From the NCBI GenBank assembly GCA_900762325.1, contig CAAFGG010000028.1, positions 14,663 through 78,662 of the forward strand: 64,000 nt of DNA, in the 5' to 3' direction. This DNA is from an uncultured Collinsella sp. (GTDB lineage: Bacteria; Actinomycetota; Coriobacteriia; Coriobacteriales; Coriobacteriaceae). Positions 42,212-50,861 of this stretch are shown piece by piece. Both the position numbers and the translations under genes were made by a program. The first letter of the stretch is position 1. Each line of letters begins with the position of its first letter. Below the pieces are notes generated by a model. It saw only the letters and a program-made list of their open reading frames with translations. It was not told the DNA's origin and did no database searches.

Positions 42212-44773
42212 ATGGAATTTTATGCAAGCTGCCCCGAGGGCTTTGAATCCGCACTCGCCGACGAGCTAAAACGGCTCGGGCTTTCGCATGTCCGCCGCCT
42301 GAAGGGCCGCGCTACGTTTGAGGGCGAGCTCGAAGAAGGCTATCGCGCATGCCTGTGGTCGCGCCTGGCCAGCCGCGTGTTCGTGGTGCTCGGGCGTTTT
42401 GAGGCGCAGGATGCCGACGAGCTGTACGACGGCGTCTACGACATCGCCTGGGAGAGCATCGTCCGCGCGCACGCCACCATCGCTATCACCGCCCGTGGCG
42501 TGACCGAGCAGCTGCGCAACACACGCTTCTCCGCCCTGCGCGCCAAGGACGCGTTGTGCGACCGTCTGGCCGAGGCCACGGGCCGTCGTGCCGACGTCGA
42601 CGCCACCGACCCCGACGTTCACCTGCTGCTTTCGCTGCGTCAGCGTCGCGCGAGCATCAGCTTGGACCTTTCGGGCGATCCGCTGTTCAAGCGCCTGCCG
42701 CCTGCCGCGACCCGCGCCGGCGAGGGCACGCACGTGCTGCGCCCCGACTACGCCGCACTGGTACTGGCGCAGGTCGGCTGGACCGCGCTGTGCGAGCGCG
42801 AGCTGTCGGCCGACGATTACGAGAACGAGGCCCTGCCCACGCTGATCGACGCCTCATGCGCCGGCGGCGGCCTGTTGCTGGAGGCCGTGAATATCCTGAC
42901 CGACCGTGCGCCGGGCGCCGGGCGCGAGCACTGGGGTTTTGAGGGCTGGCAGCTGCACGACGCCGCCCTGTGGGAGCGGCTGCTTGCCGAGGCTCGTGAA
43001 CGCGAGGCCACCGCGCGCGAGCGCCAGGCGCGCATCGTTGCCGTGGACATCGATCCCGCCGCCCGCAAGACCGCCGAGCGTATGGTCAAGTGCGCCGGCT
43101 ACAAGCGCTTTGTCGATTTTTGCGCCGCCAAGCCCGCCGCCGTGCTGGATCACGCGGGCGTTGTCGCCGGTGCCGCCATCGTCGCGGACACCACCGAGAC
43201 CCCGCTGTCGCTCATGCACGATGCCATGACGCTCATCGGCGAGCTGCGCCGTGCGCCCGAGCTTGCTTCGGCATCGGTCGCCGCGCTCACCCGCGATGGC
43301 CTCATGGCCCGCGCGCTCCACGCCGAGCCCGAGCGCTCGATCGCCGTCATGCCCAATAACGAGGAAGCCGCTATCGAGGTTTGGCCCTCGCTCGATCATG
43401 CCGCGGCGGCGTTTGAAGCCGCGACCAACGTGAATGCTGAGGACGAGGCCGCAGACGCCGCCGACGAGACCGGCACCGCACCTGCTATGCCCGAGCCCGC
43501 CGCCACGCTCGACTTGGGCGACGGCAAGCCGTTGCCCGTGCTCATCCCCGAGTCCGAGCAGTTCGCCAACCGCCTGCGCAAGAACGCCCGCCTGCGCCGC
43601 AAGTGGGCCAAGCGCAAGGGCGTGAGCTGCTACCGCGTCTACGACGCCGACCTGCCCGATTACTCCGCTGCCATCGACCTGTACGAAGGCTGCCCGCAGA
43701 CCCCGGGCCGCTGGCTCGTCATCGCCGAATACGCCGCGCCCAAGACCATCGACCCCGCGCTGGCTCAGGCCCGCATGCTCGATATCCTGGCCATTGCGCC
43801 GCGCATCCTGGATGTCCCCGCCGAGCACGTGCACGCCAAGGCCCGCATGCGCTCGCGCGGCGGCTCGCAGTACGGCAAGCAGGGCGCCGGCAAGGGTGGC
43901 TCAGGCGAGCGCGCCAACATCGCGCGCCGTCGCCTGCCGCTCATCGAGGAGGGTGGCCTTACCTTTGCCGTCAACTTTGACGACTATCTGGACGTAGGCA
44001 TCTTCTTGGACCACCGCGTCACCCGCAACCTGGTGCGCGAGCACGCCAAGCAGGCGCGCCGTTTCCTCAACCTGTTCGCCTACACCGGCACCGCCACCTG
44101 CTACGCGGCCGATGGCGGCGTCGATGAGACCGTGACGGTCGACCTCTCGAACACCTACCTGGACTGGGCCGAGCGCAACATGCGCCAGAACGGCTTTGTG
44201 GGCCCGCAGCATCACTTTGTGCGCGACGACGTGCTCGCCTGGATTCGCGACCAGCGCCAAACGCGCAACCGTTGGGACCTGATCTTTGTCGATCCGCCCA
44301 CGTTCTCCAACTCGTCCAAGATGGGCCGTCGCACCTGGGATGTCCAGCGCGACCATGTTGAGCTGCTTGCCGGTGTGTCGCGCCTGCTCACACAGGGCGG
44401 CCACGCCATCTTTAGCTGCAACCTGCGCGGCTTCCGCCCCGAGACGCGCAAGCTTGCCCGCGCGGGCGTTGTATTGGATGACATCACGGCGCAGACCATC
44501 CCCGAGGACTTCGCGCGCAACCAGAAGGTGCACCACTGCTATATCGTGCGCCGCCTGCCCATCGAGGACGCCATGGCCGAGGTCGGCTTTAGCGCCGAGG
44601 AAATTGCCGAGCGCGTCGAGGAGCTGCGCAACCCCGAGGCCCGCAGGCCCCGCGCAGCAGCGCCCGCGCACGCGCAGGCCGGCCACGGCAAGTCCAACTT
44701 TGCCAGCAAACCCTCCCCTGCCGGCAAGTCCAAAAAGAAGAAGTTCTACGCCAGCAAGCCCAAGGATAAATAG
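42212..44773 (+). CDS. rlmL: Bifunctional 23S rRNA methyltransferase RlmKL, N-terminal half degenerate
   Basis: An 853-residue protein compared with 702 in E. coli. Order: THUMP domain (about 40-155), RlmL-type methyltransferase (165-400), an acidic linker (405-435), and the RlmK methyltransferase (about 440-790) with NLFAYTGTATCYAA and DPPTFSNSSKM, ending in a Lys-rich tail. The RlmK half (m7G2069) looks intact. In the RlmL half (m2G2445) the first motif reads DASCAGGG and the expected NPPYGER is replaced by AAIVADT near 321-327. That half may not be catalytic. GAGAGG precedes the ATG. Confidence 0.87.
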   Translation: MEFYASCPEGFESALADELKRLGLSHVRRLKGRATFEGELEEGYRACLWSRLASRVFVVLGRFEAQDADELYDGVYDIAWESIVRAHATIAITARGVTEQLRNTRFSALRAKDALCDRLAEATGRRADVDATDPDVHLLLSLRQRRASISLDLSGDPLFKRLPPAATRAGEGTHVLRPDYAALVLAQVGWTALCERELSADDYENEALPTLIDASCAGGGLLLEAVNILTDRAPGAGREHWGFEGWQLHDAALWERLLAEAREREATARERQARIVAVDIDPAARKTAERMVKCAGYKRFVDFCAAKPAAVLDHAGVVAGAAIVADTTETPLSLMHDAMTLIGELRRAPELASASVAALTRDGLMARALHAEPERSIAVMPNNEEAAIEVWPSLDHAAAAFEAATNVNAEDEAADAADETGTAPAMPEPAATLDLGDGKPLPVLIPESEQFANRLRKNARLRRKWAKRKGVSCYRVYDADLPDYSAAIDLYEGCPQTPGRWLVIAEYAAPKTIDPALAQARMLDILAIAPRILDVPAEHVHAKARMRSRGGSQYGKQGAGKGGSGERANIARRRLPLIEEGGLTFAVNFDDYLDVGIFLDHRVTRNLVREHAKQARRFLNLFAYTGTATCYAADGGVDETVTVDLSNTYLDWAERNMRQNGFVGPQHHFVRDDVLAWIRDQRQTRNRWDLIFVDPPTFSNSSKMGRRTWDVQRDHVELLAGVSRLLTQGGHAIFSCNLRGFRPETRKLARAGVVLDDITAQTIPEDFARNQKVHHCYIVRRLPIEDAMAEVGFSAEEIAERVEELRNPEARRPRAAAPAHAQAGHGKSNFASKPSPAGKSKKKKFYASKPKDK

Positions 44774-44778
44774 ACAAC

Positions 44779-44843
44779 GTTGCGGTGGAATACGGACTGT
44801 TTTGCCTGGAATTAGGTAAATTTAGACCGTATTTCACCGCAAC
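44779..44843. terminator. 17-bp inverted repeat between convergent genes
   Basis: GTTGCGGTGGAATACGG (44779-44795) pairs with CCGTATTTCACCGCAAC (44827-44843) with one G-T pair, between rlmKL and the response-regulator gene. No U-tract. Either a terminator or a palindromic repeat. Confidence 0.5.
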
Positions 44844-44868
44844 TCATATTGGGATGGCGGATGCCGAC

Positions 44869-45582
44869 CTATCCCTGGATGACCAATCGGTAACCAATAC
44901 CCACGTGCGTCTGGATGTAGCGCGGATGCGCGGGGTCGGACTCGATCTTCTTGCGCAGCGTGCCCATAAAGACACGCAGGCTCGCCAGGTCGCTCTTGGT
45001 CGCCGTGCCCCAAATCTCGTGCAGGATAAACTGGTGCGTCAGTACCTTGTCGGCGTTATGCGCCAGCAGGCACAGGAGCTTATACTCGATCGGCGTCAGA
45101 TGCAGTTCCTCGCCATCCATCGTGGCGATGCCGGCATCAAAATCGATATGCAGCTCACCGGTATCGAACGAGCCCTCGGAGACAACGCCGCCCGTCTGCG
45201 CATACGAAAGGCGCCTGAGCGTCGTGCGAATGCGCGCGAGCAGTTCCTCGACCGAAAACGGCTTGGTCAGATAGTCGTCGGCACCGGCATCGAGCGCGCG
45301 GATTTTGTCCGCATCCTCGCTGCGCGCCGAGACCACGATAATCGGCATGCCCGACCATGCGCGCACCGACTCCACCACCTTGACGCCGTCCATATCGGGC
45401 AGGCCCAGATCGAGCAGCACAATGCTCGGCGCCTGCGATGAGGCGGCGGCGATGGCGGCATGGGCGGTCTCCACAGCCATATGACGCAAGCCGTGCGCCT
45501 CGAGCGCGGCAACAATAAGATTGCGAACGGCGGGGTCGTCCTCAACGACCAAGATGAGCGGTTTTACGGCAGAGTTCGGCAC
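44869..45582 (-). CDS. kdpE: KdpE-like response regulator
   Basis: A 237-residue OmpR/PhoB-class regulator. The receiver has the acidic pair in VVEDDP (14-16), the phospho-Asp D58 in LLDLGLPD and Lys in LTKPFS; the C-terminal winged helix ends with RKKIESDPAHPRYIQTHVGIGYRL, close to KdpE. A GTG start at 45580-45582 is chosen because AAGGAG (at the end of the kinase gene) sits 7 bp upstream. It lies 4 bp after the kinase stop. No kdpFABC is in the window; the nearby Kup gene is the likely target or partner. Confidence 0.9.
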   Translation of the reverse strand: MPNSAVKPLILVVEDDPAVRNLIVAALEAHGLRHMAVETAHAAIAAASSQAPSIVLLDLGLPDMDGVKVVESVRAWSGMPIIVVSARSEDADKIRALDAGADDYLTKPFSVEELLARIRTTLRRLSYAQTGGVVSEGSFDTGELHIDFDAGIATMDGEELHLTPIEYKLLCLLAHNADKVLTHQFILHEIWGTATKSDLASLRVFMGTLRKKIESDPAHPRYIQTHVGIGYRLVIQG

Positions 45583-45586
45583 AGCG

Positions 45587-47212
45587 CTACTCCTTATCAA
45601 ACGAAACATCGGCGGCGGGAAGCTCGATGGTAAAGACCGAGCCGTGCGGGTCCGCCGCGGCAACCTCTATGCTACCGCCATGTGCCAGCATAATGGAGCG
45701 GCAGAGCGAAAGCCCCAGGCCCACGCTGCGATGGCTATCGGCCAAACCGTGGTTGGCGGTATAGAACGACTCAAAGATTCGTTCGCGGTCTTCGGGGTCA
45801 ATGCCTGGGCCGTCATCGGCCACCGAGCACGCCACGCATCCATCATGGACGTCAATCGAGATCACGATATGCGAGCCCGCGGGCGTATAGGTGATGGCGT
45901 TGTTCACCAGATTGACCACTAGCTGCACCATCAGGCGCGCGTCGACGTTAACGAGCGCCGGCTCATCGCACGCCACCACCTTAAGGTCGTGCTCGCGCAC
46001 GGCCGGGTTTACGTGGCGCAGCGCCTCCTCGACGATATCGTCCATGAGCTCGAGTGTGGTCGACAGGCGCATACCGCCGCCCTCGAGCTTGGTGATGGCG
46101 AGCAGATTCTCGACGGTGGCATTGAGCCACAGCGCATCCGAGCGAATGGATTTGAGCATGTTGCGGCGCGTCTGACTGTCGAGCACGGCCGTTCCGGTCG
46201 AACCCTGATCGAGCAGCACGTCGGCATTGCCCGAGATACTGGTAAGCGGCGTGCGCAGATCGTGTGAGATGGAGCGCAGCAAGTTGGCACGCAGCTGCTC
46301 GTTTTTAGCGAGCACCGCCGCCTCCTCGCGGGCCTCCATGGCGCGGGCGCGATCGAGTGCCAGCTCGCCTTCGCTCACGATGGCATCGGCAAGTGTTCGC
46401 TCCTCGTGCGTCAGCACGTCGGGCTCGGCAACGATAGCCAGCACGCCCACCACCGAGGCGGGGTCGCCCGAGCGCGCGAAGCCGTCGCCTGTGCGAACCG
46501 TCAGGTAGATGCCATAAAACGTCGAGCCGCCAAACGTGGCGTCGAGCGGCGTTCCCACATAGGCGGACGCCGAGAGCCGCGGCGGCATCTGCGGCGCCAG
46601 TTCGTGCACCGGTGCGGCATCGCCCACGGCCGTGTATGTCGCACGCGGCAGCAGGTCATCGCCCTCGGCATCGGCGCTGTACCACACGACCGGACAGCCC
46701 GAAAGACGCGCCAGCTGCGTTGCCATGGCGTGAACGATCTGCTGCTCGTCGGCGCACCGCTGCAGCATGCGGTTGGTCTCGAGCACCATATGCGTGCGGC
46801 GGTCGCTGGCGGCAGCCTGTGCCAAGGCGCGGCGCAGAGCCAACGCAATCGAGCTCGACACAAGCGAGACCACGAACATGATGAAGAACATGCCGGGATA
46901 GCCGCGGTCGATAAGCGACAGCGAGTAGCGCGGGTCGACAAACAAGAAGTTGTAGAGCGCCACGGCGGCAGCCGAGCTCAGCAAGCAATACAGGCGACTC
47001 CAGGTAAAGAATGCGCACAGCTGAACGGCGAACACATAGACGATCATGATGCTCGGCGCGAGACCCGGATGGTCGAGCAGCGCGCCCACAATCGTCGCCG
47101 CGACCAGCAGCCCTGCCGATACGCAGGCGTCATACAGAGGAGTGCGGCGCGTCAGCGTTGTGCGCCGCCACCAAAAGCTATCGGCAATATCGCCGTCCGT
47201 ACGGACGTCCAT
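45587..47212 (-). CDS. kdpD: KdpD-like sensor histidine kinase lacking the N-terminal KdpD domain
   Basis: A 541-residue kinase with a DUF4118 four-helix membrane region (about 28-125), a GAF-like domain (about 150-290), the H-box SISHDLRTPLTSIS (phospho-His H317), then NLVNNAITYT and DDGPGID of the ATPase domain. Full-length KdpD (about 900 residues) also has an N-terminal KdpD/USP sensor part, missing here. Such short forms often respond to K+ or c-di-AMP through other partners. The gene sits downstream of kup and a small membrane protein and just before kdpE. Confidence 0.88.
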   Translation of the reverse strand: MDVRTDGDIADSFWWRRTTLTRRTPLYDACVSAGLLVAATIVGALLDHPGLAPSIMIVYVFAVQLCAFFTWSRLYCLLSSAAAVALYNFLFVDPRYSLSLIDRGYPGMFFIMFVVSLVSSSIALALRRALAQAAASDRRTHMVLETNRMLQRCADEQQIVHAMATQLARLSGCPVVWYSADAEGDDLLPRATYTAVGDAAPVHELAPQMPPRLSASAYVGTPLDATFGGSTFYGIYLTVRTGDGFARSGDPASVVGVLAIVAEPDVLTHEERTLADAIVSEGELALDRARAMEAREEAAVLAKNEQLRANLLRSISHDLRTPLTSISGNADVLLDQGSTGTAVLDSQTRRNMLKSIRSDALWLNATVENLLAITKLEGGGMRLSTTLELMDDIVEEALRHVNPAVREHDLKVVACDEPALVNVDARLMVQLVVNLVNNAITYTPAGSHIVISIDVHDGCVACSVADDGPGIDPEDRERIFESFYTANHGLADSHRSVGLGLSLCRSIMLAHGGSIEVAAADPHGSVFTIELPAADVSFDKE

Positions 47213-47240
47213 CAGTGCCCCGCCCCTCTCTCAAAAACAA

Positions 47241-47277
47241 AAACCACCACAAGGGACAGGCACCTTTGTGGTGGTTT
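47241..47277 (-). terminator. Hairpin with U-rich tail between kup region and kdpD
   Basis: AAACCACCACAAGG (47241-47254) and CCTTTGTGGTGGTTT (47263-47277) form a stem followed on the minus strand by TTGTTTTTGAG. It lies between the small membrane gene and kdpD, so it may be a terminator or attenuator within the locus. A further copy of the arm (TTGTGGTGGTT) follows at 47281. Confidence 0.6.
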
Positions 47278-47322
47278 CCCTTGTGGTGGTTCCAAGTGTA
47301 AAGCCTTTGCAGCCTGCGGTCG

Positions 47323-47517
47323 CTAGACAAACAGCACGTGCGCGAGCAGGGCACACACGCACACCGCTCCAAATACCAGCGCCACGATCGAGATCACGCG
47401 GTCGGCCATGTCCATGTTGGCACGATTCGTAAAGAACCGATCTTCGGCGGCGTCGGCGCGCGCCTCACGCACCAACTCGGCCGCAAGATCACGACCGTCA
47501 AGCGTCTTTGCGTCCAT
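47323..47517 (-). CDS. Small single-pass membrane protein
   Basis: A 64-residue protein with a charged N-terminal half (AELVREARADAAEDRFFTNR) and a C-terminal hydrophobic helix (about 41-64, VISIVALVFGAVCVCALLAH). The start at 47515-47517 follows GGGGAGGAAACC, a strong ribosome site. It lies 69 bp after kup in the same direction. Family unknown. Its position suggests an accessory subunit or regulator of potassium uptake. Confidence 0.65.
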   Translation of the reverse strand: MDAKTLDGRDLAAELVREARADAAEDRFFTNRANMDMADRVISIVALVFGAVCVCALLAHVLFV

Positions 47518-47586
47518 GGTTTCCTCCCCAGAGTCATTCCCTGTCATTGCAAGCCTGCCCGTTAGCAGCCAAACCTCAAGCGTCGA

Positions 47587-49614
47587 CTACGGGCGCTCGT
47601 TGGGAGCCAGACGCTGCATCTTGCTCACGGCCTTAAACTTGGTGAACAGCGGCACGTACTCAAAGCTCACGTTGGAGTTCTCCAGGCCGTACCAGCGCGC
47701 AGGCGTACCGGCGGCGCGACGGATGATGTACTTGAGCGTGATGGCCGTACGCTCGCTCGGCTCCACGTCGCTTTCGGGCGCCAGAAGCTTGCGGATCATG
47801 ACGAACTTGAACGTACCGATATTGCCCGGGTCCTTATAGACCGAGTAATCGTGCTTTTGCGGCGGCAGCTCGCCGGTGGCAGCCAGGTCCTGAACGACCT
47901 GACGCAGGTAGGCGTTTACGCGCTGGTTGACCTTGTAGCCCAGGTACAGGTGCACGCGGAACACGTAGTCGGTGCCGAACGTCTCGACCGAGTAGGCAAA
48001 GGTGTGCGGCTCGTCCATGGTCTCAACGTTCACGAACCACCAGGCGCGGGCGCGCTTAGGATGCTTGTCCAGGATGGAGTAGACGATATCGCGGTCGATA
48101 TAGTCGGTGTTGGTGTCCTTGGTCAGGTACACGATGTTATCGCTCATAAGCTCGTAGCGGTCGTCGTCGCGCAGGCGCTTGAGCTGCGGCAGGTAGCTGC
48201 GCAGCGGCAGCAGCGTAAACTGGCGCTGCTCGACCGCCGTGCCGTTATACCAGCACACCATAATGCCCATGATGAGCGCGGCCATAAGGATGGTGAAGTA
48301 GCCGCCGTGGAAGAACTTGGTGAGCGAGCTCACGAAGAAGAAGCCTTCGAGCAAAAGGAAGAAGGCCGCGAAGATCCACGGAGCAACCTTGAGCTTGCGC
48401 TCCTCGTGCAGGTAGAAGAAGAGCAGCAGCGTGGTGCACATCATAGTCAGCGTAATGGCAAGGCCGTAGGCGGCTTCCATATGCGCCGAGTTCTGGAACA
48501 GCAGCACCACGATGACGCAGCCGACAAGCATGACGTTGTTGACCATGGGGATGTAGAGCTGGCCCTTGGTCTCGGCAGGGTAGAAGACCTGCATGTGCGG
48601 CATGAGGTCCAGACGGCTGGCCTCGGACACCAGCGAGAATGCGCCGGTGATAAGCGCCTGCGAGGCAATGATGGCCGCGACGGTGGAAAGGCCGACGGCA
48701 AACGGGCGCAGGCCCGGGGCGAGCATCTGGTAGAACGGGTTGAGATCGGCAATGCCCATGAGCTCGGGGTTGGCAGCGTTGTTCATAAGCCAAGCGCCCT
48801 GGCCCATATAGGACAGCAGCAGGCAGCACTTAACGAACGGCCAGGTAGCGTAGATATTGCCGCGGCCGACGTGGCCCATGTCGGAGTAGAGCGCCTCGGC
48901 ACCGGTGGTGGCGAGGAAGCAGCTGCCCAGAATCATGATGCCCGCGTGGTTGTTGGGGCTCAACAAAAAAGCGATGCCGCGGAGCGGGTTGAGGCACAGC
49001 AGCACGGCGGGGTGCTGTAAGACAAAGAACAGACCCGTGCCGCCCAAGAACAGGAACCACAGCGTCATGATGGGGCCAAAGGCGTGACCGATCTTGGCCG
49101 TACCGATGCGCTGTACCAAGAAGAGCACGATGATGATGGCGAGCGTAATGGCGACGACGCGGCCCTGGTCATCGCCCAGCACGGCATGAACCGCCGGGAT
49201 AGTGCGCAGGCCCTCGATGGCCGTGGTAACGGTAACGGCCGGCGTCAGGATGCCGTCGGCGAGCAACGCGGCGCCACCCAGCATGGCGGGGATGATAAGC
49301 CACTTGCCGCAGCGCTTGACCAGGCTGTACAGGGCAAAGATGCCGCCCTCGCCATGGTTATCGGCGCGCAGCGAGATGAGCACATACTTGATGGTGGTCA
49401 GCAGCGTGACCGTCCACACGACAAGGGAGAGCGCGCCGAGCACGAACTCCTCCGTGACGCTTCCGATGCCGCCGTTGCCGGCAACGAGCGCCTTGGTTAC
49501 ATACATAGGGCTGGTGCCGATATCGCCGTACACCACGCCCAGCGTGACGAGCATCGCCGAGATGCTCACAGGAATCGCAGCGTGCGAGGCTGCCTCCTTG
49601 GCCTTTTGTTCCAT
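47587..49614 (-). CDS. kup: Kup-family potassium transporter
   Basis: A 675-residue K+ uptake permease of the KUP/HAK family with about 12 membrane helices, then a C-terminal cytosolic domain of about 200 residues. The signature GVVYGDIGTSPMYV (helix 1) and GEGGIFALYSLV are diagnostic. The ATG at 49612-49614 follows GGGAGG; a TTG six codons upstream is less likely. It leads the kup - small protein - kdpD - kdpE run, so the two-component system probably senses potassium. I saw no ydaO-type riboswitch in the 120-bp leader. Confidence 0.95.
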   Translation of the reverse strand: MEQKAKEAASHAAIPVSISAMLVTLGVVYGDIGTSPMYVTKALVAGNGGIGSVTEEFVLGALSLVVWTVTLLTTIKYVLISLRADNHGEGGIFALYSLVKRCGKWLIIPAMLGGAALLADGILTPAVTVTTAIEGLRTIPAVHAVLGDDQGRVVAITLAIIIVLFLVQRIGTAKIGHAFGPIMTLWFLFLGGTGLFFVLQHPAVLLCLNPLRGIAFLLSPNNHAGIMILGSCFLATTGAEALYSDMGHVGRGNIYATWPFVKCCLLLSYMGQGAWLMNNAANPELMGIADLNPFYQMLAPGLRPFAVGLSTVAAIIASQALITGAFSLVSEASRLDLMPHMQVFYPAETKGQLYIPMVNNVMLVGCVIVVLLFQNSAHMEAAYGLAITLTMMCTTLLLFFYLHEERKLKVAPWIFAAFFLLLEGFFFVSSLTKFFHGGYFTILMAALIMGIMVCWYNGTAVEQRQFTLLPLRSYLPQLKRLRDDDRYELMSDNIVYLTKDTNTDYIDRDIVYSILDKHPKRARAWWFVNVETMDEPHTFAYSVETFGTDYVFRVHLYLGYKVNQRVNAYLRQVVQDLAATGELPPQKHDYSVYKDPGNIGTFKFVMIRKLLAPESDVEPSERTAITLKYIIRRAAGTPARWYGLENSNVSFEYVPLFTKFKAVSKMQRLAPNERP

Positions 49615-49738
49615 AAGCCGGTTTCCTCCCAACTTTAATGTTCGAAGGGATTATAGGTAATCGGCCCATGTTTTAATGCACTGTTTTCCCAGCTAGATAA
49701 AGATTTATACAGTCTTTAGGCCACCGCGGCGATATGAA

Positions 49739-49770
49739 GTGTGACAAAGGGACTATCCCCTTGTCACATT
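49739..49770. repeat. TGTGACAAAGGG palindrome, copy 3
   Basis: TGTGACAAAGGGA pairs with TCCCCTTGTCACA around CTA with one A-C mismatch, just after the nitroreductase stop. Same family as 13880-13912 and 32050-32080. Confidence 0.6.
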
Positions 49771-49772
49771 CG

Positions 49773-50648
49773 TCATTTTCCGAGCCAGTTTTTGAACCAC
49801 CACTCCATGGAGCGGCTCATCTCGGCCATAAAGGGGCTCGTGTGCTTGCGGGTGTAGATATCCACGACGCGCTCCCCCACCTCGCGGGCGTGCGGGCGAA
49901 ACATCGCATCCATCTCGGCCACCTGCGCATCCATAGTCGCGGCATCCGCACGGCAGTAGCGCTCCTCGTGCACCAGGTTCACCACGGGGTGCGCGATTGC
50001 CGGGCGCTCCTTACGGGGCGTGCCGATGATGAGCATCGACAGCGGCATGGTATAGGGCGGCAGATCGAGCAGCGCGGCAACTTCCTCGGCGTTCTCGACG
50101 ATGTCGCCGATATAGCAGCTCCCCAGCCCCAAGGCCTCGGCGGCAACCACGGCGTTTTGCGCGGCGATCACGGCATCCTGAGCCGCGATGGCAAAGTCGC
50201 CCAGACCCGGCGCGCGGCGGGGCGCCTTGCCCGTACGCTCTACAAACTCGGGCTCAAAGCAGCCCACGTGCTCAAACAGATCGATCCACTTGGCATAGTC
50301 GACCACAAATATAAGTACCCAGGGCGCCTTGGCGATCATGGGCTGGTGGTCGCACAGGTCGGCCAGGCGGTCGAGCGTTGCCTGCTCGCGGATGCTCACG
50401 ATGGAATACATCATCATGGCGCCCGCCGACGGCGCGCGGCTCGCCGCATGCAAGATCGCCGCCCGCTGCTCGTCGGTCACCGCCACGGGACGGTCGTCGT
50501 CATCACGCGCGAAGGCACGCGTGGACGAGCGGTGTTCCAAGATGTCCAGCGCCGCGTTGCCCGTAGTCTCGACCGGATAGCCGCCCGCGTCCACGCCCAC
50601 AGCTCCGCCGCAGTACTCGGTGCCCGTCATACAAACCTGCTCGCCCAT
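49773..50648 (-). CDS. Nitroreductase-family flavoprotein
   Basis: A 291-residue FMN-dependent NAD(P)H oxidoreductase. The FMN-phosphate segment HRSSTRAFA (about 39-47), SRAPSAGAMMMYSIV and ALGLGSCYIGDIV (the Gly-rich loop) fit the family. The C-terminal 60 residues are longer than in minimal nitroreductases. The start ATG at 50646-50648 has GAGGA 8 bp upstream. Stands alone. Substrates may be nitroaromatics, quinones or flavins. Confidence 0.88.
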   Translation of the reverse strand: MGEQVCMTGTEYCGGAVGVDAGGYPVETTGNAALDILEHRSSTRAFARDDDDRPVAVTDEQRAAILHAASRAPSAGAMMMYSIVSIREQATLDRLADLCDHQPMIAKAPWVLIFVVDYAKWIDLFEHVGCFEPEFVERTGKAPRRAPGLGDFAIAAQDAVIAAQNAVVAAEALGLGSCYIGDIVENAEEVAALLDLPPYTMPLSMLIIGTPRKERPAIAHPVVNLVHEERYCRADAATMDAQVAEMDAMFRPHAREVGERVVDIYTRKHTSPFMAEMSRSMEWWFKNWLGK

Positions 50649-50861
50649 AGCTCTATCCTCGCTAATTCTTTAAGAAGCCTTTACGTTTCCGTGTAATTCC
50701 CGTCCATTATCGCGCAGGCCGCCACTACATTGCGCCACACCGCCGCACGTGCGCGTTAATATGGCTGGTTGTTGTGCGCAGCCACCAATTGCAGCGCATA
50801 TCTTGGTAACAATCGGGTAAACCCCCGCTTTCGTACGTTTTAGTTTGTGAGGAGTCTCAGC

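Noticed and set aside
49615..49738. A ydaO/c-di-AMP or other riboswitch before kup
   Set aside because: The leader is only about 120 bp and I see none of the conserved elements of that class.
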